Shown piece by piece: positions 22,795 to 31,389 of a stretch of DNA of 64,000 nt. The notes under the pieces were generated by a model that was given only the letters and a program-made list of their open reading frames with translations, did not search any database and had not been told where the DNA came from. Location of the stretch: assembly GCA_910586355.1 (NCBI GenBank), contig CAJUHJ010000003.1, positions 1 to 64,000 of the forward strand, read 5' to 3'. Both the position numbers and the translations under genes were made by a program. The stretch comes from an uncultured Lachnospiraceae bacterium. Its GTDB lineage: Bacteria; Bacillota; Clostridia; Lachnospirales; Lachnospiraceae. The first letter of the stretch is position 1; every line of letters starts with the position of its first letter.

Positions 22795-24657
22795 TCACGC
22801 CCTGACGTCAAATGAATACCTGTGAACCATTCCTCCGGCAGACGGCGTCCCCTGCTTTAATAAATCCTCTACAAAGTTCACCTTCTCCTCCTGGTTCTCC
22901 ACATGTATTTTTGCATGATAACCTTTTTCATTAAGCCTTCTCTCCAACTCATCCAAATGGTCCATAAGAAGCTGATAAGATACATCATCTTTGATATAAA
23001 AATTCGTCGTCACTTTTTTTTGGTGCAGTTTAATTGAAACGTCTGTCGACCCTAAATGATCCAAATCCAAATGTAAAAATGCTGTAAGTTCCCCATCTTT
23101 TTGACGCGCTTTTCGCTTATCCGTATAAACATAAAGATCACTGTGCGCATTTTGACCCGCTAATTTCAATGGAATCTGCACATAAGCGTAGGTCTGGTTG
23201 AGCTGATTCATAAACTGAATATTCTCCCGAACATTTGCAGCTGTATTCGTAAGCTGCTGCGTATTTTGGCCAAACTCTTTTAAAACCTTTTCCATCTGGC
23301 CAAGCTGCCGGTCCAATCGTTCGTATAACTCCTCTACTTTATGTTCTGTTGTCAATTCTTCCGGTTTTAACAGCCATTGCTTCTCCATTACATTCCGAAC
23401 AAGCGCCCTATATGCCTTCGACGATACCAAACTGCCCAACGCCTGACGACTGAAAGGATTCTCACTGGAAAATGCCTGTTCTAAAAGCTGCAGCAGTTCC
23501 TTTGACGTTATATCTTCTGATAAAGTACCATCTGGAAATAAAACCGGATTTTTGGACAATTCCGGCACTTGTTCAAGCTGCTTTGACAATTGCTGCATTT
23601 GAGCGTCGCTCAGCAGATTTTTTATCATATCCGGGGATGATTTCCCGGATTCTGCCGTTTGTGCTGGGATTTGATTTTCGGAATCCAAAGCTGCCTGATG
23701 CGCCTTCGCCTGCTGTACCACATCCGTTTCCCCAGGTTTTACGTAAACCGGATTATCTTCCTGTAAAACATTTTCCTGCAAAACTGCTTCTTTTCCATCT
23801 GCCGTTACAGTCTGAATCGGTATTTCCAAAGCATCTAAAGCCGCTTGTTTTAAACCTTCTGCACTCTGCTGTGACCCGCTGGAATCTAAAACAAGCACCT
23901 TTCCATCTTCCGTTTGCTGCGCCACATTTTCAGTATTCTGTACAGACTGTTCTGCAGCGGGCAAGTCACCATTTCCCAAAAATATTTTCATCATCTGCTG
24001 ATTAAAGTCCAACAGCTCTTTTGGGTTTAAGCTGCCGCCCGCCAACTTTTCCGGAAGCAGCTCCATAACAGATTCCAGCTGGTCTATAATGGCATATTGA
24101 TCTGATTTATAGTTTTCAAACTGGGCTGCCATCTCTTCTGTAACCGGAATCCCAAGCTTTGCCATCTGAACAATCGAAGTAATATCCATTTGGTCGTTTC
24201 CCATCACCAGCTTTGCCATATGTAAAAGACTTTGCTTGTCAATAGACATGGACTGTTCCATCATGGTATTCACCATGGTAATCATCTTTCCATTCGCCTG
24301 AATATTAGCGGCTTCTAGCGCATGTAACAGAGTCGGATTTGTCGTAATTCCATTGGAAAACGGACGTATTGCAATCTGCGCCCCATTATTGGAACGCACT
24401 TGAAAAAACATTGATTCCCCTTCACGCACCGAAACGCCGGAATCCAATTTGGCCTGTATCATCTTGCCGTCTGGAAGCCCGAGCGTCACGATGCCGTTAT
24501 CCATTTGATTAATACTGCCTTCAAACACATTCCCCACCGCCATCTCCTGAAAAGAAGAAACAATCTGTTTTATTCCCTGTGTTCCGCTTGAAATTTCTGT
24601 ACCATTCGCAAGATTTCTGTTGTACTGATTCATAATATCCGTAATCTGCATTGCCAT
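22795..24657 (-). CDS. FliK-like hook-length/export-control domain protein (YlqG type)
   Basis: 620 residues. The N-terminal 250 residues are mostly helical with no known signature; residues about 255-345 are Gln/Ala/Glu-rich and probably disordered; residues about 505-590 match the C-terminal Flg_hook domain of FliK (AFLHLDLDHLGSTDVSIKLHQKKVTTNFYIKDD and a Glu/Lys-rich helix). This layout fits Bacillus YlqG, whose gene also lies between rnhB and ylqH. It is distinct from the true fliK in the flagellar operon here. Cytoplasmic, no signal peptide. Function uncertain; export-specificity regulation is plausible. Confidence 0.75.
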   Translation of the reverse strand: MAMQITDIMNQYNRNLANGTEISSGTQGIKQIVSSFQEMAVGNVFEGSINQMDNGIVTLGLPDGKMIQAKLDSGVSVREGESMFFQVRSNNGAQIAIRPFSNGITTNPTLLHALEAANIQANGKMITMVNTMMEQSMSIDKQSLLHMAKLVMGNDQMDITSIVQMAKLGIPVTEEMAAQFENYKSDQYAIIDQLESVMELLPEKLAGGSLNPKELLDFNQQMMKIFLGNGDLPAAEQSVQNTENVAQQTEDGKVLVLDSSGSQQSAEGLKQAALDALEIPIQTVTADGKEAVLQENVLQEDNPVYVKPGETDVVQQAKAHQAALDSENQIPAQTAESGKSSPDMIKNLLSDAQMQQLSKQLEQVPELSKNPVLFPDGTLSEDITSKELLQLLEQAFSSENPFSRQALGSLVSSKAYRALVRNVMEKQWLLKPEELTTEHKVEELYERLDRQLGQMEKVLKEFGQNTQQLTNTAANVRENIQFMNQLNQTYAYVQIPLKLAGQNAHSDLYVYTDKRKARQKDGELTAFLHLDLDHLGSTDVSIKLHQKKVTTNFYIKDDVSYQLLMDHLDELERRLNEKGYHAKIHVENQEEKVNFVEDLLKQGTPSAGGMVHRYSFDVRA

Positions 24658-24663
24658 TTCCCC

Positions 24664-25329
24664 TTATACAAATTTCTGAATAAATGACCTGCGATGAATC
24701 GGCGTCGGGCCATGGGCTTTCAATGCCGCTATATGCGCCGCCGTCCCATATCCTTTATGTGAAGCAAAACCATATTCCGGCAAAAGGTCATCGTATTCCA
24801 CCATTAACCTGTCTCTTGTCACCTTAGCAATAATACTTGCCGCTCCAATTGAAATACTCTTCGCATCCCCTTTCACAATTGGGATTTGCCGAATATCGAC
24901 ACCTGGAATTGTCACCGCATCATTTAATAATATATCGGGTTTTATGCTTAAATTTTGAATAGCTAGGCGCATGGCTTCATAAGTTGCCTGTAATATATTA
25001 ATTTCATCAATTCTCTGCGGAGACGCCATTCCAATTCCAACTGCTAACGCCTGTTCCATAATAATTGGATATAGTTCTTCCCTTTTTTTCTCCGAAAGCT
25101 TTTTGGAATCATTAATATAAAGTATCTGACAGTCCGGCGGAAGAATGACCGCTCCCGCCACAACGGGACCTGCCAGAGGGCCGCGTCCTACCTCGTCAAT
25201 GCCGCAGACATTGCCAAACGCCGCATACTGTTTCTCATAGATCTTCAAACCTTCGATACGTTCTTTTTCCGCTTCTAGTTTTTCCAGACGCTTTTGTTCC
25301 TGCTTCGTAAGTTTTTTTTCTTCTCCCAT
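24664..25329 (-). CDS. rnhB: Ribonuclease HII
   Basis: Cuts the RNA strand of RNA-DNA hybrids and removes single ribonucleotides from DNA. The 221-residue protein has a charged coiled N-terminal extension (residues 1-40) then the RNase HII core: GIDEVGRGPLAGPVVAGAV with Asp and Glu of the metal site, ILYINDSKKLSEKKREEL, LNDAV near 140, and KVTRDRLM; end GPTPIHRRSF. I chose the ATG at 25329, which overlaps the rbgA stop in a TGATG junction, rather than 25341. Cytoplasmic; part of the rplS-lepB-rbgA-rnhB operon conserved among Firmicutes. Confidence 0.95.
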   Translation of the reverse strand: MGEEKKLTKQEQKRLEKLEAEKERIEGLKIYEKQYAAFGNVCGIDEVGRGPLAGPVVAGAVILPPDCQILYINDSKKLSEKKREELYPIIMEQALAVGIGMASPQRIDEINILQATYEAMRLAIQNLSIKPDILLNDAVTIPGVDIRQIPIVKGDAKSISIGAASIIAKVTRDRLMVEYDDLLPEYGFASHKGYGTAAHIAALKAHGPTPIHRRSFIQKFV

Positions 25330-26183
25330 CAAATCTCCCATTCTTTTGGTAGCTCTATCGTCATTCTTCCAAGTTTTCCACTGCGAAATTCATCAATCAA
25401 AAGCGCTGCCGCCTTACTATAATCAAGCTCGTCTCCTTTTTTCCGGCAATTTCGTTTTTTTGCAATTTCCTCCAGCATAACTGCCGCTTCTTTGTTTTCC
25501 TCTATCTCATACCGATTTGTAAGAATCCCAGGATAATCCGGTAAAACCTGTTCTAAAAATAACATTGCCAATTCATCTACATTTAAAATTTCATCTTTAA
25601 TAGAACCCGTCAGCGCCAGCTTTAAGCCTACTGTCTGATCTTCAAATTTGGGCCATAAAATTCCCGGTGTATCTAGCAATTCCACATTTTTATTCAAACG
25701 AATCCACTGTTTTCCTTTCGTTACTCCTGGTTTATTTCCAGTCTTCGTACAGGCTTTTCCAGCAAACGTATTAATAAACGTAGATTTTCCAACATTGGGA
25801 ATTCCCACCACCATAGCGCGCACCGGCCGGTTTTTAATTCCTCTTCTACGGTCGCGTTCCATTTTTTCTTTACAGGCTTCCATAATTTCATTCTGAATCA
25901 ATTTCATGCCAGTTTTGCTTCTGGCGTCAATACAAACGACAAAGTATCCTTTGGATTTAAAATAGCTGTTCCAGATTTCTGTCCTCTTTGCATCTGCCAA
26001 GTCTGCTTTATTCATTAATATCAGCCGCGATTTATGTTTTCCCAATTCATCAATATCTGGGTTTCTGCTTGAAATAGGAATCCGCGCGTCTACCAATTCT
26101 ATGATTAAATCAATTAACTTTATATCTTCCTGCATTTGACGTTTTGCTTTTGTCATATGTCCCGGATACCATTGAAACTGCAT
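25329..26183 (-). CDS. rbgA: Ribosome biogenesis GTPase RbgA (YlqF)
   Basis: Circularly permuted GTPase required for late 50S assembly. The G motifs appear in the permuted order: NKADLAD (G4) near residue 58, then DARSKTG, G1 GIPNVGKSTFIN near residue 127, GVTKGKQ and G3 DTPGILWP. A C-terminal ANTAR-like domain ends near DYSKAAALLIDEFRSGKLG. The N-terminal QWYPGHMTKAKRQM is the family hallmark. I start at ATG 26183 with GGGAG six bases upstream; the frame extends to 26237 without a good site and would overlap lepB. 284 residues, as usual. Confidence 0.95.
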   Translation of the reverse strand: MQFQWYPGHMTKAKRQMQEDIKLIDLIIELVDARIPISSRNPDIDELGKHKSRLILMNKADLADAKRTEIWNSYFKSKGYFVVCIDARSKTGMKLIQNEIMEACKEKMERDRRRGIKNRPVRAMVVGIPNVGKSTFINTFAGKACTKTGNKPGVTKGKQWIRLNKNVELLDTPGILWPKFEDQTVGLKLALTGSIKDEILNVDELAMLFLEQVLPDYPGILTNRYEIEENKEAAVMLEEIAKKRNCRKKGDELDYSKAAALLIDEFRSGKLGRMTIELPKEWEI

Positions 26184-26199
26184 ACGATTCTCCCTTTCT

Positions 26200-26778
26200 T
26201 TAATCCAAAAATCCAAAATTTTTAAATGGTGATACAATAAACCATGCTTTTCCTATAATATATTCTTTCTTGACATTTCCTATATTCGCATAACGGCTGT
26301 CTTCACTATTATTCCGGTTATCCCCTAATACAAAATATTCATCCTCCGCTAACTCAATCTCTTCCGCTGCCAATTCTGCATCTAAAATAGCCGCCGTCTC
26401 CACCGCTTCTTCAAACAGTTCTCCATTAACATAAACTGCTCCGTCCAAAATTTGTACTGTATCTCCCGGTACGCCTATCACACGTTTGACATAATAATGG
26501 GATTTTTCATTTCCATTTGGTAAAAATACCACAATATCATTTGGTTTCGGATTTGAAATTGAATAAATAAAACGATTCACTAGAATCTCCTGACGATTCT
26601 CAAGTGTAGATGACATGGAATTTCCCACAACACTCGTGCGAAATCCAATATAATATACAAATACAAACGCGATTACAAGCACAATTGCAATTTCTAATAT
26701 CCAAGTAATCACTTCTTTCACAATTGGTACATTGACTTTCTTTTTCTCTTTTCCAAAATGTAATCCACTTCTTCTCAT
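26200..26778 (-). CDS. lepB: Type I signal peptidase
   Basis: Removes signal peptides from secreted proteins at the outer face of the membrane. 192 residues from ATG 26778, with GAGGCG upstream; the upstream frame to 26844 runs into the rplS terminator and is rejected. One membrane helix (about residues 25-45) is followed by the catalytic Ser motif GNSMSSTL, the catalytic Lys in YYVKRVIGVPGD, and the GDNRNNSEDSR box. All are the S26 peptidase motifs. Located between rplS and rbgA, a typical Clostridia placement. Confidence 0.95.
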   Translation of the reverse strand: MRRSGLHFGKEKKKVNVPIVKEVITWILEIAIVLVIAFVFVYYIGFRTSVVGNSMSSTLENRQEILVNRFIYSISNPKPNDIVVFLPNGNEKSHYYVKRVIGVPGDTVQILDGAVYVNGELFEEAVETAAILDAELAAEEIELAEDEYFVLGDNRNNSEDSRYANIGNVKKEYIIGKAWFIVSPFKNFGFLD

Positions 26779-26801
26779 GTTCGCCTCAAACTTTTCAAAA
26801 A

Positions 26802-26844
26802 TAAATGTGTAAATCAAATGCCGCATCCATACAGGATACGGCAT
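26802..26844 (-). terminator. Attenuator-like hairpin after rplS
   Basis: An 11-bp hairpin (26818-26828 with 26834-26844, one G-U pair) lies six bases after the rplS stop codon. The downstream strand is T-rich but interrupted, so it may only partly stop transcription before lepB. Confidence 0.6.
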
Positions 26845-26849
26845 TATAA

Positions 26850-27203
26850 TTATTTTACCAGTTCTTTTACCTTTGCAGATTTTCCAGTACGTCCTCTCAA
26901 ATAGAACAATTTCGCTCTTCTTACTTTACCGAAACGTACAACTTCAATTTTTTCTACGTTTGGGGAATGTAGAGGCCATGTTTTCTCTACACCAACACCG
27001 TTAGAGAATTTACGGACTGTAAATGTCTCACGGTTGCTTCCTCCCTGTCTTTTCAATACAATGCCTTCAAATACCTGAATTCTCTCACGATTACCTTCCT
27101 TAATTCTGCCGTAAACTTTTACCGTGTCTCCGACATGAAATTCCGGCACTTCAGCCTTAAGCTGCTCTGCTTCAATGCTTTTGATAATCTCACTTGCGTT
27201 CAT
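26850..27203 (-). CDS. rplS: 50S ribosomal protein L19
   Basis: 117 residues; L19 sits at the interface of 30S and 50S subunits. Signatures: FHVGDTVKVYGRIKEGNRERIQVFEG, VLKRQGG, RKFSNGVGVEKTWPLHSP and the end VRRAKLFYLRGRTGKSAKVKE. Length is normal. AGGAGG lies seven bases upstream of ATG. It follows a strong promoter (27284-27312) with a leader of about 75 bases, in a family of genes that in Firmicutes often carries an L19 autoregulatory leader RNA. Confidence 0.98.
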   Translation of the reverse strand: MNASEIIKSIEAEQLKAEVPEFHVGDTVKVYGRIKEGNRERIQVFEGIVLKRQGGSNRETFTVRKFSNGVGVEKTWPLHSPNVEKIEVVRFGKVRRAKLFYLRGRTGKSAKVKELVK

Positions 27204-27283
27204 TCTGTTTCCTCCTAAATTTGTCCGACGTTCTTAATACAATTTGTAACAGAGGACCATCGCATATTTTACATAACTATCAA

Positions 27284-27312
27284 ACTATATCACAAATAGA
27301 ACGTTTTTGCAA
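27284..27312 (-). promoter_or_regulatory. Sigma-A promoter and leader of the rplS operon
   Basis: TTGCAA (27307-27312) and TATAGT (27284-27289) on the minus strand are 17 bases apart. Transcripts would begin near 27277, leaving a leader of about 75 bases with possible GGUCC/GGAC pairing. A feedback-controlled L19 leader is known from related bacteria; the match here is not shown. Confidence 0.75.
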
Positions 27313-27334
27313 GATATTTTATTCTTTTTCACCA

Positions 27335-27919
27335 CTATTCAACCTTCGTTGTCAGTAATACAGCAATTTCTTCATAAGTCGCATTTTTGGGTATATCATA
27401 TACCCCCGGATTAATATAATTGTCATAATCCTCTTCTACCAGGAATTTATTATAAGCGTCTGCATCGTCAATCAAGCCAGCTTCCTGCAGCTTTCTGCAT
27501 ATCACATCGGAATATTCACCGCCTGAAATAACAAACCTCACTTTTGCCGATGAATCATCTAAAACAGAAGCTCCCGGATCCTGTTCCGGCTGTGATTCTG
27601 GATTGGGTTCTGGTTCCACAGGCATATCTGGATTTGGCTGCGGATCTGTTTCCGGCTGCGGAAGCGCTTCTGGAGACTGTGGATCTGTTTCTGGTATCGG
27701 TTCTGCTTCAGGAGGCTGCGGATTTGCTTCCGTGTCTGGCTGTTCCTCTTTATTCTGCTCTCCATTTTCATATTCTGCAACTGTTTTAGACTCTGTGTCT
27801 TCTATCGCTGTATTCTTCTGTTCTCCGTCATTTTTATTGAAAGAGAGTAGAATTACAAATAATAACGTTGTAATTACTACTCCTACACCAATCCCTCTCA
27901 AATAATATTTCAATCTCAC
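27335..27919 (-). CDS. Membrane-anchored protein with MltG-like LysM fold, catalytic domain absent
   Basis: 194 residues. One N-terminal membrane helix (residues about 8-26), then a Pro/Glu/Gln-rich stalk (residues about 52-120) with PETDPQ-type repeats, then a C-terminal 75-residue domain (VRFVISGGEYSDVICRKL...YINPGVYDIPKNATYEEIAVLL) that resembles the small N-terminal domain of MltG/YceG endolytic transglycosylases. The catalytic YceG domain is lacking, so I do not call it an enzyme. It starts with GTG overlapping the DUF6115 stop by four bases, so is co-translated with it. Probably a cell-wall-facing structural protein associated with the motility locus. Confidence 0.7.
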   Translation of the reverse strand: MRLKYYLRGIGVGVVITTLLFVILLSFNKNDGEQKNTAIEDTESKTVAEYENGEQNKEEQPDTEANPQPPEAEPIPETDPQSPEALPQPETDPQPNPDMPVEPEPNPESQPEQDPGASVLDDSSAKVRFVISGGEYSDVICRKLQEAGLIDDADAYNKFLVEEDYDNYINPGVYDIPKNATYEEIAVLLTTKVE

Positions 27920-28638
27920 TGCTCTTTTTTCCCTTCATACAATCCGATTACCAATTGCACTTCGCCCAATCCAAGCGCCAATTCACGTGCAATTTCAATT
28001 GCTGATTTCCCTTCTTCCTTCAGAGCAAGAATTGCAGCATTATGATTTATTTCCTCAAGATCATCAAATTCCTCTTCCGGCCAAAAATCTTCTTCCCGCT
28101 TTGCTTCTTTAAATACTTTCGGTTCTTCTAAAGCAGGTTTCAATGACTGCTGCGTTTTTACTGCTTTTGGAGGTTCTTTTATTTCTTCTGGTACAATCCT
28201 CTGTGCCAAATGCTTGGAAATTTCCTCATCCCTCTTTTGGAGTTCAGATGCCAATTCCTGCAAATTAGAAGAAAACTGAGTCAGTTCCGTATGTTTATCA
28301 TTTAACATACTATACAAAAACATAATTTCAGTATGCGTTTTGTTCATAGATTCTACAATTGTATCCGCATAATCATCAATTGTGCGAATTTTATCATTAC
28401 ATTCTTTATCTAATGATTGTTCTGATACTTCCAAAGCCTCTTCCGCTTTTTCTTCTACCTTTTCTTTAATATCTACGGCTACTTTCTGAAGTTCCCGTTC
28501 CAAAACTTTCCGAATTTCACGATTGCTTAACTCTCCGATTTTATTCAATTCTTTCGGACCTAATTTTTCTGTAATGAAAAAACTCGCCACATAAAATATT
28601 ACACCAATTACCAATAAAGGAATTTCAATTCCTGTCAT
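27916..28638 (-). CDS. DUF6115 membrane-anchored coiled-coil protein
   Basis: 240 residues: an N-terminal hydrophobic helix (residues 5-20), long helices with coiled-coil character (about 28-145, rich in Glu/Lys heptads), a charged linker, and a C-terminal helix-turn-helix-like end (NHNAAILALKEEGKSAIEIARELALGLGEVQLVIGLY) typical of DUF6115. In Bacillus the SwrB activator of flagellar basal-body assembly holds an equivalent position after sigD with a similar plan; whether this is its counterpart is unproven. AAGGAG precedes ATG. It overlaps the next gene. Confidence 0.75.
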   Translation of the reverse strand: MTGIEIPLLVIGVIFYVASFFITEKLGPKELNKIGELSNREIRKVLERELQKVAVDIKEKVEEKAEEALEVSEQSLDKECNDKIRTIDDYADTIVESMNKTHTEIMFLYSMLNDKHTELTQFSSNLQELASELQKRDEEISKHLAQRIVPEEIKEPPKAVKTQQSLKPALEEPKVFKEAKREEDFWPEEEFDDLEEINHNAAILALKEEGKSAIEIARELALGLGEVQLVIGLYEGKKEQ

Positions 28639-28650
28639 GTTGATTCTCCT

Positions 28651-28962
28651 TTAGATCTTAATGTCAAAATGGCCGCTTTCCTGTTTATACATGACTTTAT
28701 TACGTTCTTCTTGTTTTTTCTTTTTTTTCTGCTGTCCATGATATTCATTGCTGCCTTTTTCTTTCGCATCGTATTTTTTCTGATGCTGCTTTGCATCGTC
28801 TGCATGATTTACCTGCTTTAAATGCCGATCTTCCTGCGTCTTAAACTCTGCCTGAATATTCTGCTGCTGTACAAAAGGTTTATTATCCTCTTGCTGTTTA
28901 ATCGTACTAATATCCTGTGTTCTCGAAATAAGTCCGTTGATTGTCACTGGTCCAACTGCCAT
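28651..28962 (-). CDS. Small flagellar-operon protein, unknown function
   Basis: 103 residues, strongly hydrophilic and rich in Lys, Gln and Asp, with HIS-containing runs and a KKKKKQEE patch near residue 80. The first 12 residues (MAVGPVTINGLI) are the only hydrophobic part. I do not recognise a domain; proteins like it occur beside DUF342 genes in motile Lachnospiraceae as far as I know. GAGGTGACAAA precedes ATG. It sits 22 bases after the DUF342 gene and 12 bases before the DUF6115 gene. Probably a small adaptor or regulator, by context only. Confidence 0.65.
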   Translation of the reverse strand: MAVGPVTINGLISRTQDISTIKQQEDNKPFVQQQNIQAEFKTQEDRHLKQVNHADDAKQHQKKYDAKEKGSNEYHGQQKKKKKQEERNKVMYKQESGHFDIKI

Positions 28963-28984
28963 TTTGTCACCTCGTATACTAATT

Positions 28985-30583
28985 TTACAGGTTCATTACT
29001 TTAATATCTGCACCGTCTTTTACAAACTGGCAGTATTTCCTTTCACTCTTTGTTGTCACAGATACATCTGAAATTTTAATCGTAACTCCTGGATAAATAA
29101 CATCCTGAACTTCAACTTTTGCTCTTCCAGCGCTAATAAATTCCATACGGAGTTTATTAATTTCCTCTGTAATTGGAGCAAGTTGTGCCTGCAAAGTCTT
29201 CATTGTCATTACCTGGGTTTTCATATATTCTACTTTATCCGGCGGAAGTGCAATTCCTTGTTTTAATTTCTCACTGTAATTAACTAAAATCGGCCGGACT
29301 ACTTCAATTTTTTTTGCAATGCTCCTTGCTTCCTTCTGAATCTGATTGAAATGTTCCAGTTTTTTCGGTTCAATACCCGCTTCAATATTGGTAGCAATTC
29401 CCATTGTAGAACCTATCACGCGGGCTGATACCTTGTTGCTGACACGGATTGTACCGCCCCGAATCAATCCTTTTCCTCCGCTGACAATCACTTCGGTATT
29501 TGCAGATACCATACTTTGAATTACAGATTCTGTCTCTACATATCCTCCGGATATGACCGTCGCACCTTCAATAAACTTAATGACAATATTACCTTCTGCT
29601 GAGAGAAGACCTTTCCCCATGCCATGAATTCCACGCTGTACGATAATCTGACCTCCGGCATAAAGCTGAGCCCCTTCTACAACGCCTTCCACTACAATAT
29701 TCCCATTCGCATGAATGACAAATCCACTCTTTACATTGCCTTTTACCAATACGTTACCCGGGTAATTAATATCCCCAATCGAATTATCCACATCTGCCGG
29801 AACTTCATAAACCGCAGAAACAAACACTTTCCCCTGTACTAAAGAAGCGTGTCCTGTCACTTCAGAATACAGTTCTGTTCCATCATCTGAAACATAAATA
29901 TTATTAGAATAAGATAACTTTAAATTTTTAACTTCTTTTGGTTTTAATTCTTCACCCAATACTGTTTTTCCGGGTTTACCCGGTTCAGAAGGAATCAATT
30001 TTGCCAGCAGCTGATTCTTCTCTACCCTGCTGATAATATTCAAATCATGGTAATTCACAGAACCGTCTGTATTATGCTTTGGTTTTAAACTCTTAGAAGT
30101 CGAAAAATAATATTCTATTTTAGCATCTCTGCCTAATGTCGGCGGAGTTCCTTTTCCAATCAAATATTCTGTACAATATTCTCTTTCCTGCATAAGACTA
30201 TTTAATAAAACAGTATCAAGACCGTACACGATCTTTTCATGCAAGAGCGCATCTGCAATATCTTCTTTTGTGATTGTCTTACGACCTTCTGCTGCAGGAT
30301 AAAATCTGCATCGAACAAGCATATTATCTGCCGAAAGCGAAATTATAATTTTTTCATTGAAAGAATTTCCCTCACTTTTACCAATCAAAACCTCTACTGG
30401 CTCAGAAGCCTTCACTGCTTCATTCAATTCCCTCATGTCATAATTTTGATAACCCATGTCATTGAGATATGACATGACTTCCTTGATATCCAGTGATTTT
30501 CCGCCTTCCATAGCGGGGAAAAACTGTAAATAAAAATCAGTATTTACGATTACAGGCTTAAAGTAGCTATTTCTATTTTCCAT
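28985..30583 (-). CDS. DUF342 (FapA-type) protein
   Basis: 532 residues. An N-terminal domain (to about residue 160) precedes the DUF342 body, a right-handed beta-helix visible as repeating GNVLVKGNV, GNIVVEGVVEGAQLYAGGQIIVQRGI, GNIVIKFIEGATVISGG units (about residues 280-390), then a long helical hairpin (about 405-470) and a final beta domain. Known as flagellar assembly protein A in some species; it may act in polar placement or assembly of flagella. I use ATG 30583, with GGGGGA seven bases upstream, instead of 30598 which overlaps the sigD stop without a site. Confidence 0.85.
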   Translation of the reverse strand: MENRNSYFKPVIVNTDFYLQFFPAMEGGKSLDIKEVMSYLNDMGYQNYDMRELNEAVKASEPVEVLIGKSEGNSFNEKIIISLSADNMLVRCRFYPAAEGRKTITKEDIADALLHEKIVYGLDTVLLNSLMQEREYCTEYLIGKGTPPTLGRDAKIEYYFSTSKSLKPKHNTDGSVNYHDLNIISRVEKNQLLAKLIPSEPGKPGKTVLGEELKPKEVKNLKLSYSNNIYVSDDGTELYSEVTGHASLVQGKVFVSAVYEVPADVDNSIGDINYPGNVLVKGNVKSGFVIHANGNIVVEGVVEGAQLYAGGQIIVQRGIHGMGKGLLSAEGNIVIKFIEGATVISGGYVETESVIQSMVSANTEVIVSGGKGLIRGGTIRVSNKVSARVIGSTMGIATNIEAGIEPKKLEHFNQIQKEARSIAKKIEVVRPILVNYSEKLKQGIALPPDKVEYMKTQVMTMKTLQAQLAPITEEINKLRMEFISAGRAKVEVQDVIYPGVTIKISDVSVTTKSERKYCQFVKDGADIKVMNL

Positions 30584-30597
30584 GTGTAAATCCCCCA

Positions 30598-31362
30598 TCA
30601 GTCTACAAAAATATCCATATAATTTCCCATTTTCTTACGCATTTTTAACAATGCTTTTGTATGAAGCTGCGAAATTCTTGATTCAGAAACACTAAGGACT
30701 TTGCTGATTTCTTTCAAAGTTAATTCTTCGTAATAATAGAGTTCTATCACTTTTCTTTCTTTTTCTGTCAAAAACTCCAATGTATCTTTTAATACTTTTT
30801 TTAATTCATTTTCCTGTATTTTTTCTTCCGGCTGTATGAAATGTGAATTATTCCTCGCATCCATCACCGGCTCTGTTCCCTGCTCAACATATTCATTCAG
30901 GGAAACAATATTTGTTATTTTGAGCTGCGACTGCCAAACAATCAGTTCTTCTTCAGAAATTCCCATTTCTTTTGCAATTTCTTCTTCACTGGCATTTTTG
31001 CCAGTCCTCATTTCAATCCGTTTCACCGCTTCATCCAATTTTTTCTGTCTTTGCCGGACAGTTCTTGGTATCCAGTCCATTTTTCGGATATGATCTAAAA
31101 TAGAACCGCGGATTCTCAGACTTGCATAAGTTTCAAATTTCACATCTTTACTTGCGTCATACTTATCGATTGCATCTATTAATCCGAATATGCCATAACC
31201 CACCAAATCGTCATACTCCACATTGTAGCCAAGATACATACTAAGCCTTCCTGCCACCACTTTGACCAATGGTACATATTCTAAAATAATCTGCTCACGC
31301 AATTCAGACGAAGGATTTTTCTGATATGATTCCCATAACTTTTCTTTTTCTGCCGCCCTCAT
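30598..31362 (-). CDS. sigD: Flagellar sigma factor SigD/FliA
   Basis: 254 residues of the WhiG/FliA subfamily of sigma-70. Region 2 is LVKVVAGRLSMYLGYNVEYDDLVGYGIFGLIDAIDKYD with RIRGSILDHIRKMDW, region 3 is TGKNASEEEIAKEMGISEEEL, region 4 is LEFLTEKERKVIELYYYEELTLKEISKVLSVSESRISQLHTKAL. It directs RNA polymerase to late flagellar, motility and chemotaxis promoters (consensus TAAA-N15-GCCGATAA). It lies near the end of the operon as in Bacillus, so it is made late in the cascade. No FlgM anti-sigma gene is in the window. GGAGG precedes ATG. Confidence 0.96.
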   Translation of the reverse strand: MRAAEKEKLWESYQKNPSSELREQIILEYVPLVKVVAGRLSMYLGYNVEYDDLVGYGIFGLIDAIDKYDASKDVKFETYASLRIRGSILDHIRKMDWIPRTVRQRQKKLDEAVKRIEMRTGKNASEEEIAKEMGISEEELIVWQSQLKITNIVSLNEYVEQGTEPVMDARNNSHFIQPEEKIQENELKKVLKDTLEFLTEKERKVIELYYYEELTLKEISKVLSVSESRISQLHTKALLKMRKKMGNYMDIFVD

Positions 31363-31389
31363 TTGAAGCCTCCATTTACAAATGCCGAA

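Noticed and set aside
27335..27919. Active endolytic transglycosylase MltG
   Set aside because: Only the small N-terminal-type domain is present; the YceG catalytic part is missing, so no enzyme call is made.
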